A stretch of DNA of 14,592 nucleotides from Prevotellaceae bacterium UBA1720 (GCA_002317475.1 DCIS01000165.1:1-14592); one strand, 5' to 3'; shown: positions 1 to 8,452, counted from the first letter of the stretch. Notes: a model not told the origin generated them from the sequence alone. A program made the numbers and translations.

Positions 1-2699
1 ACGTAGAACAACGAGGGTTTGACACCGCAATTATGCCTGTGACTGACGGCCAGGGAGTAGAGAATAGTCTGGAAGAAGTAACCCGCATTCTTTGCCTCAT
101 GCTTGAAGATAGCCTCCAAACTGGGCAAGGTCTCTGGTGAACCACCTGTCTTGTAATCAACAACTTGCATACCATTCTCCGTCTTGTCAAGACGGTCTAC
201 TCTACCACCGATTTTCAGTGTCATGGGTTGTTCGCCCTCCTTGGCAATGTCGAGGTAGAGGTGATAATCCTCCTCCAAATCCTCAATGGTAATAGGGGCA
301 TGGTGGAGGTCATAGCGTATCAACTGACACAGGTACTCCATGATGACATTCCTGACAATCAACGGCAATCCACACGAGGCGTCGTATTCTGCCATGTTAA
401 TATGTTTGGCTATCTGTGTTTCCTTGTGGTCCAAAGCCTGGCGGAGCATATCTGCCGTAAAGGTCTTCGTGCCATATTTCTCGGACAAGGCACGGTAGAA
501 ACTCTCTGACGCATCGTGGAATGTGTTACCCAGGAATGCTGGCGAGATGCCGTCTTCATGCTCGACATCAACCTTCATCTTTGCCACATATTTGAAATAA
601 AATTTCAATGGACAATCAAGATAGGCGTTGATGGCTGTGGGTGAGAGAGTGTGTGTGGAGTAATTTTCCAACATACTGTCTACAATCTCCTTTGTCTTCT
701 CGGCATAGGTAACAGACTCATTGTCAAACTGTTCATTCTGAGGTGTAAGACGTATGTGACGAATGGGCAGATTGCTCTCTGCCATCAACTGACGCATGAA
801 TCGGCTCATCTCGTTGTTCTTGACACCACTGCTGTTCTCGTTGTACATCAGGGTGACGTGATCTGTGCGTTGCAGCAGACGGAAGAAATAGTAGGCAAAG
901 ACACTGATACGATGACGTATGGTGGTCAGACCAAACGCTTCGCGCAGAGGGTAGGGTATGAGACTGTTGTCGTCAGACTTCTTGGGCATGGTGCCTTCAC
1001 CTACGTTGAGCATGAGCAGGTGACTGAAGTCCAGGTTGCGTGTCTCCATCAGACCCATCACTTGCATACCTATGGCTGGTTCGCCGTGGAAGGGTATGCT
1101 GGTGGTTCCCAGTACGTTACGCATCAAGCGACGAAGGGTAATGGGGTGAACATCCAGTATCTCCTGTTCTATCAGGGTGATGAAACGATTGATGACCTTG
1201 TGTGCCTGGAACAAAGCCTCGCCATAGAGCTGGTCATACACATCAATCTCTATCTTGTCGTTCTCCTCGTTAGGATTGTCCAGTTCGTTATTCTTTGCCA
1301 GTTCTTCTTTGCCCTTGTTGAGTTTCTTGGCATAATGGCTACCTAACTCTGTGATGACAGACTGTAGGTAGTAGAGTAATGATATATTACTGTCCTGATG
1401 GATGAATTTCTCCTTTTCGTCGAGCAACGTAGCCTTTGCCAATTCGTAGTAAGGATGACGTATGACCTTCTCCTTGAAACTGTTGCGGAAACGTTTTGAT
1501 GAAGCATCCCAACCATCTATTTGCATGGCTGTCAGGATAGACAGAAAACTATAGATGGGTGTGTCTGTCAGTGGGAAACCCATCGTGACGTTTATCTTCT
1601 CGGGCTTATCCTCAGGCAGGGAGTGCAGGACGGGCTGAAGCATGTGCTCGTCACAGAGTACGATGGCTGTATCGTTCTCTTCTTCAGTCAGTTGCTCTTT
1701 GATCCATGAGGGAATATACCTAGCCTGTGCATTGTCTGTGCTGGTAGCTATGAAAGTGATGTCCTGCAGGTGACGTAGGTTGTCGAAATACTCTTTGGGT
1801 AGACGGTTTGGGAAGTTCCTAAGGTTCTCGCGTAGGAACAGACCTGCCTCCCAGGGTGCACCTGGAACAGAGCGTACTTTCTCGTTTCCAGGAAACTTGC
1901 CCACATTGAAACGCATGTCGTTGATGTACATCTCATCATAATCCCAATAGAATCGAGTGTGCTCCTCACCTAATAGTCTGAAGAGTGACGACTCACATTC
2001 ATCCACCACATTGAAACCAACGAAGGCATAGGTGCGGCGCTGTATATCAGAGAGTTTTCTGCTCTCTTCACTATCTTGCTCGTTGTCTGTCTTGATCTTC
2101 TGGTATCTTTCCACAACGTCACGGTAGAGTGCACCAGAATAGAGATATCCTCGTGATTTGAGTTCCTCTCGTAGGTTGTGGTAGAGTTTGGGCATAATCT
2201 CCCACAGACGCAGGAATCGTCTCTTTAATTCTGTGTTTTGCTCCTTGCTGAAGTTCTTGAAGAATTGACTCAATGCCTCAGCCTGTTCAGGTGTGATATA
2301 GTCCGTCTGAATGGCATGGTGATCATAGACATTGGCAAAGAGCTTGTCGGCATTTGCCATGTGCTTGTCAATGTCGTCAAAATCAGCCAGAATGATCTCT
2401 CCCCATGAGTAGAAATCGTCCAGTTCCTCTGGGTTATCTACCAACTCACGATAGATCTTGTAGAGCAGGCAAACGGTTTCAATCTGTTCTGCTTTCTTGT
2501 AGGGTGAAAGTTCAAGGAACAACTCGTCAATAGTCTGATAACGAGGAGACCAGACAGGTTTGTCACTCTGCAGAGCCAGGTACTGGTTCATGAAGAGACG
2601 TGCACGCTTGCCCGGGATGACCATGGTTACCTGGGAAAGGTTGTTGCCGTATGTATTGAGCAGGTCTTTTGCGACCAATGAAAGGAATTTCTCTGCCAT
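1..2699 (-). CDS. AddB-like PD-(D/E)XK nuclease, partner of the helicase-nuclease (3' end cut by window)
   Basis: I translated this frame by hand: it is open from ATG at 2699 to the left edge, giving 899 codons without a stop. The N-terminus reads like the inactivated helicase-like domain of AddB: VIPGKRARLFMNQYL (about residues 24-38) lies where a P-loop could be, with no GKT Walker A. Later come GAPWEAG and, near residue 730, LSPTAINAYLDCPLKFYF, the motif that opens the nuclease domain of AddB proteins. The nuclease core is visible as RVDRLD (D835) and VVDYKTG (D848, K850), the D...DxK metal-binding and catalytic set of PD-(D/E)XK enzymes. The expected role is processing of double-strand DNA ends with the upstream helicase for recombination repair. 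Its ATG overlaps the upstream stop by one base (TAATG), suggesting coupled translation. The missing C-terminus prevents checking for the other cysteines of an AddB-type Fe-S cluster; one candidate first cysteine is in DCPLKF. The family call is firm; AddB orthology is inferred. Confidence 0.88.
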   Translation of the reverse strand, partial: MAEKFLSLVAKDLLNTYGNNLSQVTMVIPGKRARLFMNQYLALQSDKPVWSPRYQTIDELFLELSPYKKAEQIETVCLLYKIYRELVDNPEELDDFYSWGEIILADFDDIDKHMANADKLFANVYDHHAIQTDYITPEQAEALSQFFKNFSKEQNTELKRRFLRLWEIMPKLYHNLREELKSRGYLYSGALYRDVVERYQKIKTDNEQDSEESRKLSDIQRRTYAFVGFNVVDECESSLFRLLGEEHTRFYWDYDEMYINDMRFNVGKFPGNEKVRSVPGAPWEAGLFLRENLRNFPNRLPKEYFDNLRHLQDITFIATSTDNAQARYIPSWIKEQLTEEENDTAIVLCDEHMLQPVLHSLPEDKPEKINVTMGFPLTDTPIYSFLSILTAMQIDGWDASSKRFRNSFKEKVIRHPYYELAKATLLDEKEKFIHQDSNISLLYYLQSVITELGSHYAKKLNKGKEELAKNNELDNPNEENDKIEIDVYDQLYGEALFQAHKVINRFITLIEQEILDVHPITLRRLMRNVLGTTSIPFHGEPAIGMQVMGLMETRNLDFSHLLMLNVGEGTMPKKSDDNSLIPYPLREAFGLTTIRHRISVFAYYFFRLLQRTDHVTLMYNENSSGVKNNEMSRFMRQLMAESNLPIRHIRLTPQNEQFDNESVTYAEKTKEIVDSMLENYSTHTLSPTAINAYLDCPLKFYFKYVAKMKVDVEHEDGISPAFLGNTFHDASESFYRALSEKYGTKTFTADMLRQALDHKETQIAKHINMAEYDASCGLPLIVRNVIMEYLCQLIRYDLHHAPITIEDLEEDYHLYLDIAKEGEQPMTLKIGGRVDRLDKTENGMQVVDYKTGGSPETLPSLEAIFKHEAKNAGYFFQTILYSLAVSHRHNCGVKPSLFY

Positions 2700-5600
2700 T
2701 ACACTTCTACGATTTGATTTCTGTAAACATACCAGATGAACCCTGAGAGCTTGTAGCCTGGGTACATCTGTTGCAGCAGGTTCATATAACCTTGTACCTG
2801 ATCATGATACTCCTCGGGGTGTGGTTTGCCGAACTTAAAGTCCACCACGATGATTTCCTCTTCGTTCATCATGACACGGTCAGGGCGTAACACCTCAGCC
2901 TTGCCTTTTTGGGGGTTGTAGAAGGCTATCTCGCATTCGTTCTGTATGGTGTAAGTTCCATCAAACCAATGCTTTGCATCTCTATGATGCAGGGCTCTGC
3001 TGATCAGTCTGGTGATTCTCTCTACCTGCTTGTCGTTGGCCAGAACACCATTGTCTACATATTCCTGAATGACATTTGACAACGACTCTGCTTGCTCTAT
3101 CTTACTGAAGATCTCGTGCAACAACGAACCTTGCTGAGCGTAGGTCAGTCCATCTGCTGTCTTCAGCAATTCGTTGTCTACCTCTTCGTCCAGTTCCTCA
3201 ATGAAGAGCATACCCTCTGTACTTTGCATGAAGTCATGCTTGCGGTTGTAGGAGCACATCTCGATGGTCTGATTCTCGAATGCAGGGCTCAGACGGTTCT
3301 CGTGCTCATCTTTCTTTTTCTTGACTTCAAAGACGGGACTACCTTCTGTGTATATACTTGCCCCTTCGTTGATTTCTTCGATGATGGGTGTAACCTCCTG
3401 ATAATCTTTGTCCACCTTCTTCATATCGCCTTTCATGATGCCACTGAGGGTACGACTGATGGTGTCTCCTGCACTCACTGACTTCTCTGTGTTGCACCAA
3501 ACCAGCAGATTCTTTTCTGCACGGGTAAAGGCAACGTAGAGGGCATTCAGCTCCTCAATGTTCTTCTGTATGGCTTCGTTGTCCATTTCAGGGTGGAAGA
3601 GTGAATTGCGCATCTGATTACCAGGTTGTATGGGCAACACCTCCATGCCATTGAAGGGTTGATTCTGAGGTTCACACCACAACAGATCGTTTGCCTTGAA
3701 CTTCTCGAAACTGAAGTCGCAATAAGGCATCAAGACGGTGTGGTACTGCAGACCCTTGGACTTGTGTATCGTGATGATACTGATGCCGTTAACCTTGCAT
3801 GCAGGGATGGCTTTCTTAAACATCTCGTCCTCCCAGTAATCCAGGAAAGAGGCAATGTCACCAGGAGCATTCTGCAGGTATTGTGCTAGCTCATCATAGA
3901 AACTCAGCAGATAGCTGTCTTCGCCCTTGATCTTGTTGATATCCAAGACGCGATAAATCTCCTCGCACAATTCCTGAAGGGGATAGTTCTTCAGTTCGTC
4001 TCGTCTGTCCAGGAAGGTTTCCTTGGGTAATACGTTCTCTGGTTGTTCCAGTGTGTAGTCACTTGTATTAATATTCTTTCCCTGAATATCAGTAAGATAG
4101 TGTCGCATCAACAAGTGCATGCTTACGGGGTCACCATCTCCGTTGTGCAAAACTTTCAAGGCACAAATCAGCATGTTCAGTGCACGACTGCTCTCCAGTT
4201 TGAATGCCTCGTCACTGACCAATGCTACATTGGGAAGGACTTTCTTGAAGTGTTCAATGAGACGGTCCACCTTACCTCTGTCTCTTTGCAGGATGCACAT
4301 TTCTTCATAGGGTACACCCTTGTCGTGTAGCATGGCTACCTGTTCGCAGAGGTCATCGAGCATCTGTTCCTCCCAGTCTTTGTTATCCTTCTCATACACC
4401 ACAGTCCTGACCCATCCTTTGATCTCCTTTTTGTTACAGAGCTGTTTGACATCTTTGTAGATGTCCTCGTAGATATTGATGGGCGAGATTTCCTTCTGGA
4501 TTATTTTTGAGGCAACGCTGAAGAACTTGTTGTTGAAGTCAATGATATTCTGCTCGGAACGGAAATTGGTTGCCAAGTCAAGGATTTCGGGGTTGTGTGA
4601 CGCCATCTCGTTCTTGATGTTGGCCAGGATGTGCCAGTCACCGTTTCTCCAGCGATAGATGCTCTGTTTGATATCTCCAACCAAGAGGTCACTACCCCCT
4701 TGTGACTGGTTCTCAAGCATTAACACCTTGAAGTTCTGCCATTGCAGACGACTGGTGTCCTGAAACTCGTCTATCATCACATGGTGGAACAGCGTGCCCA
4801 TCCTCTCGAAAACGAAGGGAGCATCACTTCCCTCAATGAGGCGTGAGAGTAGGATAGGGGTCTTGGCCAGGATGAAGCGGTTTGAGTCGTTTGTCACCTC
4901 AGTTACTTCCTGGTCGATGTGGTTCAGCAGTCTCAGTGGATTGAGGTGCTTAAGGGCCAGACGTATGGTGAAATGCTTGCGCATAGCCTCATTGGCCAGA
5001 TCTCTCAGGATGAGAATCTGGGGTATCAAGGCACTTGCTGCATTCATCAGTGCAGGATTCTTCTGCTTTGGTTTCTTGATGAAGGCATCTGGTGATGTGG
5101 TTATCTTACTTAACGCATCACCCCAGAAATAGTCGCCGTTTGAGCTTTTGGACAGTGTCTCTCGAAAGTTCTCTACCTTATTGATGAATGACTCTATTTG
5201 TTTACCATAGTTGACGTCGTCTGCGACGTTTATTCCGCTGATTGCTATCTGATTACGCAGTGTTTCAACGCCTTGCTGAACCAGCGTTTCTACTTGTTTC
5301 TCCAACTGATACATATCTTTACGGAACGCATCCAGATGCTCACTGCTGGTCAGGCGTTGGCGCATTTCCTCATCACGTCGCATGAAGTCCTCGCTGAAGA
5401 TGCACTGGGCGAAATCCTTGATGTCGTCACGTACATCCCATTGTTCACCACTTTCCAGGCGTTCCTTGATGTAGTTGTCTATCCAGGGCAGTACGTCACC
5501 ATCCTTGCGTCCCAGGTCGTCAACCATGTTATCAACAGCCTGGCTCAGCACCTGTTTGTCATTGAGGTCTACCTGCATCTTGGCACTCAATCCCAATTCG

Positions 5601-5986
5601 TGTGCCAGGTTTCTCAGGACACTCTGGAAGAAACTGTCAATGGTCTCTACGCGAAAACGGCTGTAATCGTGCAGTATCTCATGCAGGGCAAGGCGGCACT
5701 GGTTGCGTATCTCCTCACGACTCATCGTGATTTTGCTCTTCTTCAGCTCCCTCTCCAATGCCTCCACGTAGTCTTCGCTGTCCTTTAGCCCTAAACTGAT
5801 GCCGTACAACTGCTCCAGTATACGTTCCTTCATCTCGGCTGTAGCCTTGTTTGTGAAGGTTACGGCCAGGGTGTGCTGGTATTCCTGTGGCTTGTTGGTG
5901 ATGAGCAGTTTGATGTATTGCACGGCAAGCGTGAATGTCTTTCCACTGCCTGCTGATGCTTTGTAAACTACGAGTGATGAGGTCAT
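2699..5986 (-). CDS. addA: AddA/RecB-like UvrD-family helicase with C-terminal nuclease
   Basis: A 1095-residue SF1A helicase-nuclease. Helicase motifs appear in order: Walker A ASAGSGKT (residues 10-17, K16), motif Ia TFTNKATAEMKERI (about 43-56), Walker B DEFQDTS (from D406), GDIKQSIYRWR with the motif III region just after it, motif IV-like TNFRSEQNIIDF, motif V TIHKSKGLQ (739-747) and motif VI AFTRAEK (819-825). The C-terminal third has GSLLHEIF followed by RPDR (D1036) and VVDFKFG (D1049, K1051), a complete PD-(D/E)XK nuclease set. It should unwind and resect double-strand breaks together with the downstream nuclease gene. The length fits an AddA-type rather than a plain UvrD/Rep helicase, which would be about 700 residues and lack a nuclease. 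The first ATG is supported because Walker A begins only 9 residues in, as usual for this family, and because a promoter lies about 30 bp upstream, leaving a leader of only about 20 nt. RecB is the alternative name, but no recC or recD gene is seen. Confidence 0.93.
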   Translation of the reverse strand: MTSSLVVYKASAGSGKTFTLAVQYIKLLITNKPQEYQHTLAVTFTNKATAEMKERILEQLYGISLGLKDSEDYVEALERELKKSKITMSREEIRNQCRLALHEILHDYSRFRVETIDSFFQSVLRNLAHELGLSAKMQVDLNDKQVLSQAVDNMVDDLGRKDGDVLPWIDNYIKERLESGEQWDVRDDIKDFAQCIFSEDFMRRDEEMRQRLTSSEHLDAFRKDMYQLEKQVETLVQQGVETLRNQIAISGINVADDVNYGKQIESFINKVENFRETLSKSSNGDYFWGDALSKITTSPDAFIKKPKQKNPALMNAASALIPQILILRDLANEAMRKHFTIRLALKHLNPLRLLNHIDQEVTEVTNDSNRFILAKTPILLSRLIEGSDAPFVFERMGTLFHHVMIDEFQDTSRLQWQNFKVLMLENQSQGGSDLLVGDIKQSIYRWRNGDWHILANIKNEMASHNPEILDLATNFRSEQNIIDFNNKFFSVASKIIQKEISPINIYEDIYKDVKQLCNKKEIKGWVRTVVYEKDNKDWEEQMLDDLCEQVAMLHDKGVPYEEMCILQRDRGKVDRLIEHFKKVLPNVALVSDEAFKLESSRALNMLICALKVLHNGDGDPVSMHLLMRHYLTDIQGKNINTSDYTLEQPENVLPKETFLDRRDELKNYPLQELCEEIYRVLDINKIKGEDSYLLSFYDELAQYLQNAPGDIASFLDYWEDEMFKKAIPACKVNGISIITIHKSKGLQYHTVLMPYCDFSFEKFKANDLLWCEPQNQPFNGMEVLPIQPGNQMRNSLFHPEMDNEAIQKNIEELNALYVAFTRAEKNLLVWCNTEKSVSAGDTISRTLSGIMKGDMKKVDKDYQEVTPIIEEINEGASIYTEGSPVFEVKKKKDEHENRLSPAFENQTIEMCSYNRKHDFMQSTEGMLFIEELDEEVDNELLKTADGLTYAQQGSLLHEIFSKIEQAESLSNVIQEYVDNGVLANDKQVERITRLISRALHHRDAKHWFDGTYTIQNECEIAFYNPQKGKAEVLRPDRVMMNEEEIIVVDFKFGKPHPEEYHDQVQGYMNLLQQMYPGYKLSGFIWYVYRNQIVEV

Positions 5987-6013
5987 ATACTGTTACCTTA
6001 TTTATTTAGAGTG

Positions 6014-6045
6014 CAAATATAGTCTATTTCCATGAGATTTTCAAA
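6014..6045 (-). promoter_or_regulatory. Bacteroidetes-type promoter for the addA-addB operon
   Basis: Reading the minus strand, TTTG (6042-6045) is followed by exactly 20 nt and then TATATTTG (6014-6021), which fits the Bacteroidetes sigma-ABfr consensus TTTG-N19-21-TAnnTTTG without mismatch. Transcription would start near 6007, giving a leader of roughly 20 nt before the ATG at 5986. No other good match lies between the two divergent genes on this strand, so this is the likely single promoter for both repair genes. Confidence 0.75.
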
Positions 6046-6116
6046 TATATTATCCACATAGTTTGAGAAATATCAAAAAAAAACCTCTTGACGTGCCTTA
6101 TTCCCGAAAAAAGCAG

Positions 6117-6124
6117 TAACTTTG
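6117..6124 (+). promoter_or_regulatory. Probable -7 element for panB
   Basis: TAACTTTG matches the Bacteroidetes -7 consensus TAnnTTTG exactly. No TTTG stands at the usual 19-21 nt upstream; the nearest candidate, TTG at 6088-6090, is 26 nt away, so the -33 element is weak or absent. Transcription would begin near 6131, with a leader of about 65 nt. The spacer before the box contains an A9 run at 6075-6083. It lies divergent to the addA promoter, about 70 bp apart. Confidence 0.55.
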
Positions 6125-6196
6125 CATCGATTTTCGAATCAATATGGATTTTTATTAGGATATTCTTAACATTCAAATTCAATTATACACTCCATT

Positions 6197-7015
6197 ATGG
6201 CAGGATATTTGGTAGAAGATACTCGTAAGGTAACTACACACAGATTGATTGAAATGAAGCAGCAAGGCAAGAAAATTGCCATGCTTACTGCTTACGACTA
6301 TACCATGGCTCGCATCATTGATGCAGCTGGTGTTGATATCATCCTGGTTGGCGATTCAGCCAGCAATGTAATGGCAGGAAATTTTACAACACTTCCCATT
6401 ACCGTTGATCAGATGATTTATCATGCCAAGAGTGTGGTTAGAGCTGTGAGTCGTGCCTTGGTGGTATGTGACATGCCTTTTGGCTCGTATCAGGTAAGTC
6501 CTACTGAGGCCGTAACCAATGCCATTCGTATCATGAAGGAGAGCCATTGTGATGCGTTGAAGTTGGAAGGTGGTGTAGAGATTATCGATGCTGTTAGGAA
6601 AATTCTTGACGCAGGTATTCCTGTTTGTGGTCATCTGGGATTGACTCCTCAAAGTATTAATAAATTCGGAACGTATGCTGTTCGTGCTAAGGAGGAAGCA
6701 GAGGCAGAGAAGCTGGTCAGTGATGCCAAGTTGCTGGAGGAGGCTGGATGTTTTGCCATAGTTCTGGAGAAGATACCAGCTGCATTGACTCAGCGTGTTG
6801 TAAGCGAACTGCATATTCCTATTATTGGTATAGGTGCAGGTTCGGCTGATGGTCAGGTCTTGGTAGGCCAGGATATGCTTGGTCTGAATGATGGTTTCAA
6901 ACCCAAGTTCCTTCGTCATTATGCTCATTTGGCAGAGGTGATCACTGATGCAGTTGGTCAGTACGTTTCTGATGTCAAGAATTGTGACTTCCCCAACGAA
7001 AACGAAAAATATTAA
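6197..7015 (+). CDS. panB: 3-methyl-2-oxobutanoate hydroxymethyltransferase (ketopantoate synthase)
   Basis: PanB transfers a one-carbon unit from 5,10-methylenetetrahydrofolate to 2-oxoisovalerate, giving ketopantoate, the first committed step to pantothenate and CoA; it is cytosolic. The 272-residue length is normal. Conserved blocks are all present: TAYDYTMARIIDAAGVD, VGDSASNVMAG (D53, Mg2+ ligand), DMPFGSY (D92, second Mg2+ ligand), LKLEGG (K122, E124), GHLGLTPQS (H146), IVLEKIP (E191, the catalytic-glutamate position), IPIIGIGAG and GQVLVGQDMLGL. The ATG at 6197 is chosen because THRLIEMKQQGKKI, the typical N-terminal stretch, follows directly. No panC or panD is in the window, so the rest of the pathway must be elsewhere. 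The stop is followed after 3 nt by the MFS gene, so the two are probably co-transcribed. Confidence 0.96.
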   Translation: MAGYLVEDTRKVTTHRLIEMKQQGKKIAMLTAYDYTMARIIDAAGVDIILVGDSASNVMAGNFTTLPITVDQMIYHAKSVVRAVSRALVVCDMPFGSYQVSPTEAVTNAIRIMKESHCDALKLEGGVEIIDAVRKILDAGIPVCGHLGLTPQSINKFGTYAVRAKEEAEAEKLVSDAKLLEEAGCFAIVLEKIPAALTQRVVSELHIPIIGIGAGSADGQVLVGQDMLGLNDGFKPKFLRHYAHLAEVITDAVGQYVSDVKNCDFPNENEKY

Positions 7016-7018
7016 ATT

Positions 7019-8152
7019 TTGCATAGTTCGCTGAGATCCATAAACTTCTGGCGTGTCATCTTTATTAATCTTTTGGTGAGCGCTTTTGTTTACATGCTGA
7101 TGCCTTTGTGGCCTTTGATGTTGCATGTAAAGGAAGGAGTGCCTATCCAGGAGTCTGGGTGGCCTATGATGTTTTTCTGCCTAGGATTGTTTGTGCCCGG
7201 ACCATTCAGTAGCTACTTGGTTGATAAGTATAGACGTAAGGATGTCTGCATGTGGAGTATTTCCATTTTGGTGCTGGTCAGTTTGCTTTCCACGTTGGTT
7301 CTTCCTATATACCTCATTGCAGTCTTAAGGTTTGTTCAGGGTGCCTCGTTTGCATTGTTCCATATTGTTTTGGGAAGTACCATCCTGATTGATATAACCA
7401 TCAGTAAACGGCGTGATCTTGCCTCTTATATCTATTTCTGGGCCAGTAGGTTAGCTGTAGCTTTAGGTCCTGCATTTGGCATCATGGCCCTTGAACCTGA
7501 GTTGTGGGAATACTTGAAATACTTCCCTGTCCTGTGTGCTGCTTTGTCTGTGTATCTAGTAGCCAGGATTGACTTGCCTTTCCGTTCTCCTTTGGAACCA
7601 AAGATTGTCTCCTTTGACAGGTTCTGGTTGAATAGGGGTTGGCCCTTTGCCTTGCTTCTTTTCCCCGTGACGTTCTCACTCGGCATAGAGATGGCATCCA
7701 ATCTTCACCCACTCTTTTTCGTCTTCCTACTTGTAGGATTCGTGGCGTCTTTGCTCCTGCATGCCATCGTGTTCTATAGGTCTGATATTCGTGCAGAAAT
7801 GTTTACGGGATACCTCGCACTTGTCTGTGCCTTTATCATGTTGATATGGCAGGATGATGAGTATATGGTACGTGTTGCTGCTGGCCTTACTGGTTATGGT
7901 GTAGGATCAGTTAGTGGACGTTTGCAATATTTTCTGACCAGGATTAGCAAGCATACCGAAAGGGGTAGTGCACAGGGTACGTATAAATTGACCTTTGAGT
8001 TTGGGCTATGTGTCGGTTTTTGCCTGGCTTGTGCTGTTGGGCATCAAAACCTTGGGGTTCTATCTTACGTTTGTCTTGGTGTCTTAGTTGGCTCGCTTTT
8101 CCTCTATTTGTTTGTGGCACATTTCTGGTTCTTGAAACGTTCCCTGAGATAA
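7019..8152 (+). CDS. MFS transporter, 12 transmembrane segments, TTG start
   Basis: A 377-residue inner-membrane protein with about 12 hydrophobic segments (first near residues 13-35, last near 350-373). Between segments 2 and 3, GPFSSYLVDKYRRKD (around 60-74) resembles the major-facilitator motif A, G-x3-D-x2-R/K-R. A central hydrophilic stretch near 188-205 (LPFRSPLEPKIVSFDRFW) separates the two six-helix halves. The start is unusual: the frame opens with TTG at 7019, with only the panB stop and one ATT codon before it. The first in-frame ATG (7094, residue 26) would delete most of helix 1, so TTG (or ATT at 7016) is more likely. The substrate cannot be read from the sequence; co-transcription with panB hints at a pantothenate- or precursor-related solute, but that is only inference. 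Confidence 0.85.
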   Translation: MHSSLRSINFWRVIFINLLVSAFVYMLMPLWPLMLHVKEGVPIQESGWPMMFFCLGLFVPGPFSSYLVDKYRRKDVCMWSISILVLVSLLSTLVLPIYLIAVLRFVQGASFALFHIVLGSTILIDITISKRRDLASYIYFWASRLAVALGPAFGIMALEPELWEYLKYFPVLCAALSVYLVARIDLPFRSPLEPKIVSFDRFWLNRGWPFALLLFPVTFSLGIEMASNLHPLFFVFLLVGFVASLLLHAIVFYRSDIRAEMFTGYLALVCAFIMLIWQDDEYMVRVAAGLTGYGVGSVSGRLQYFLTRISKHTERGSAQGTYKLTFEFGLCVGFCLACAVGHQNLGVLSYVCLGVLVGSLFLYLFVAHFWFLKRSLR

Positions 8153-8164
8153 ATTAGATGTGAT

Positions 8165-8296
8165 TTCCTAGATTTTCCTAGTTCTTCCTGGTTCTTTCCT
8201 AGGTATTCCTAGTTCTTTCCTAGGTATTTCTAGTTCTTTCCTAGGTATTCCTAGTTCTTTCCTATATCTTCCTAGTCCATCCTAGGTCTTTCCTAC
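8165..8296 (+). repeat. 13-copy TTCCTAG array with alternating 10/11-bp spacing
   Basis: The heptamer starts at 8165, 8175, 8185, 8196, 8206, 8217, 8227, 8238, 8248, 8259, 8269, 8279 and 8290. Eight copies are exact TTCCTAG and five differ at one base (TTCCTGG, TTTCTAG, TTCCTAT, ATCCTAG, TTCCTAC). Spacing mostly alternates 10 and 11 bp, mean 10.4, so the higher-order unit is 21 bp: a copy followed by TTCT, then a copy followed by GTA. Four copies extend to the palindrome CCTAGG (8198, 8219, 8240, 8281). The array begins 12 bp after the MFS stop. No frame across it is open for long, because TAG recurs. It could be a phased protein-binding array or a tandem repeat of no function; the sequence alone does not decide. 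Confidence 0.93.
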
Positions 8297-8311
8297 TAAC
8301 GCCACAATTTA

Positions 8312-8414
8312 TACGTACAAACACCGTACAGCTTACGTACAGCCTACGTATAGCCTACGTAGTTCTACGTTGTTTCTACGTTGTTTGTACGTTGTTTGTA
8401 CGTTGTTTGTACGT
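8312..8414 (+). repeat. 10-copy TACGT array, 11-bp period
   Basis: TACGT (one copy degenerate, ACCGT) starts at 8312, 8323, 8334, 8345, 8356, 8366, 8377, 8388, 8399 and 8410; all steps are 11 bp except one of 10. Four left-hand copies read TACGTA, a palindrome. The spacer drifts from left to right: CAGCY, then TAGCC, GTTC, TGTTTC, and finally TGTTTG in three identical 11-bp units (8388-8409 plus 8377 with one change at its end). Such drift suggests stepwise tandem duplication with divergence. It starts 22 bp (two helical turns) after the last unit of the TTCCTAG array and is unrelated to it in sequence. Confidence 0.92.
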
Positions 8415-8452
8415 GTAATGAGTATAAAAAATGAACTTGCAAGTTTGTATTC

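Noticed and set aside
651..1346. 231-codon plus-strand open frame
   Set aside because: It lies antisense inside the AddB-like gene, whose minus-strand translation has clear motifs; the plus frame shows no recognisable domain.
5198..5788. 196-codon plus-strand open frame
   Set aside because: Antisense shadow within the helicase-nuclease gene.
6088..6124. Classical -35/-10 (TTGAC ... ) promoter for panB
   Set aside because: TTGAC at 6088 is too far from the TAACTTTG box and no TATAAT stands at 17 nt; the Bacteroidetes -7 element explains the site better.
6356..7126. 256-codon minus-strand open frame
   Set aside because: Antisense to panB, which has every catalytic block; the minus frame has low-complexity N/T/H-rich composition and no known fold.
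8165..8414. CRISPR array
   Set aside because: Units are 10-11 bp with no unique 30-bp spacers, and no cas gene is present.
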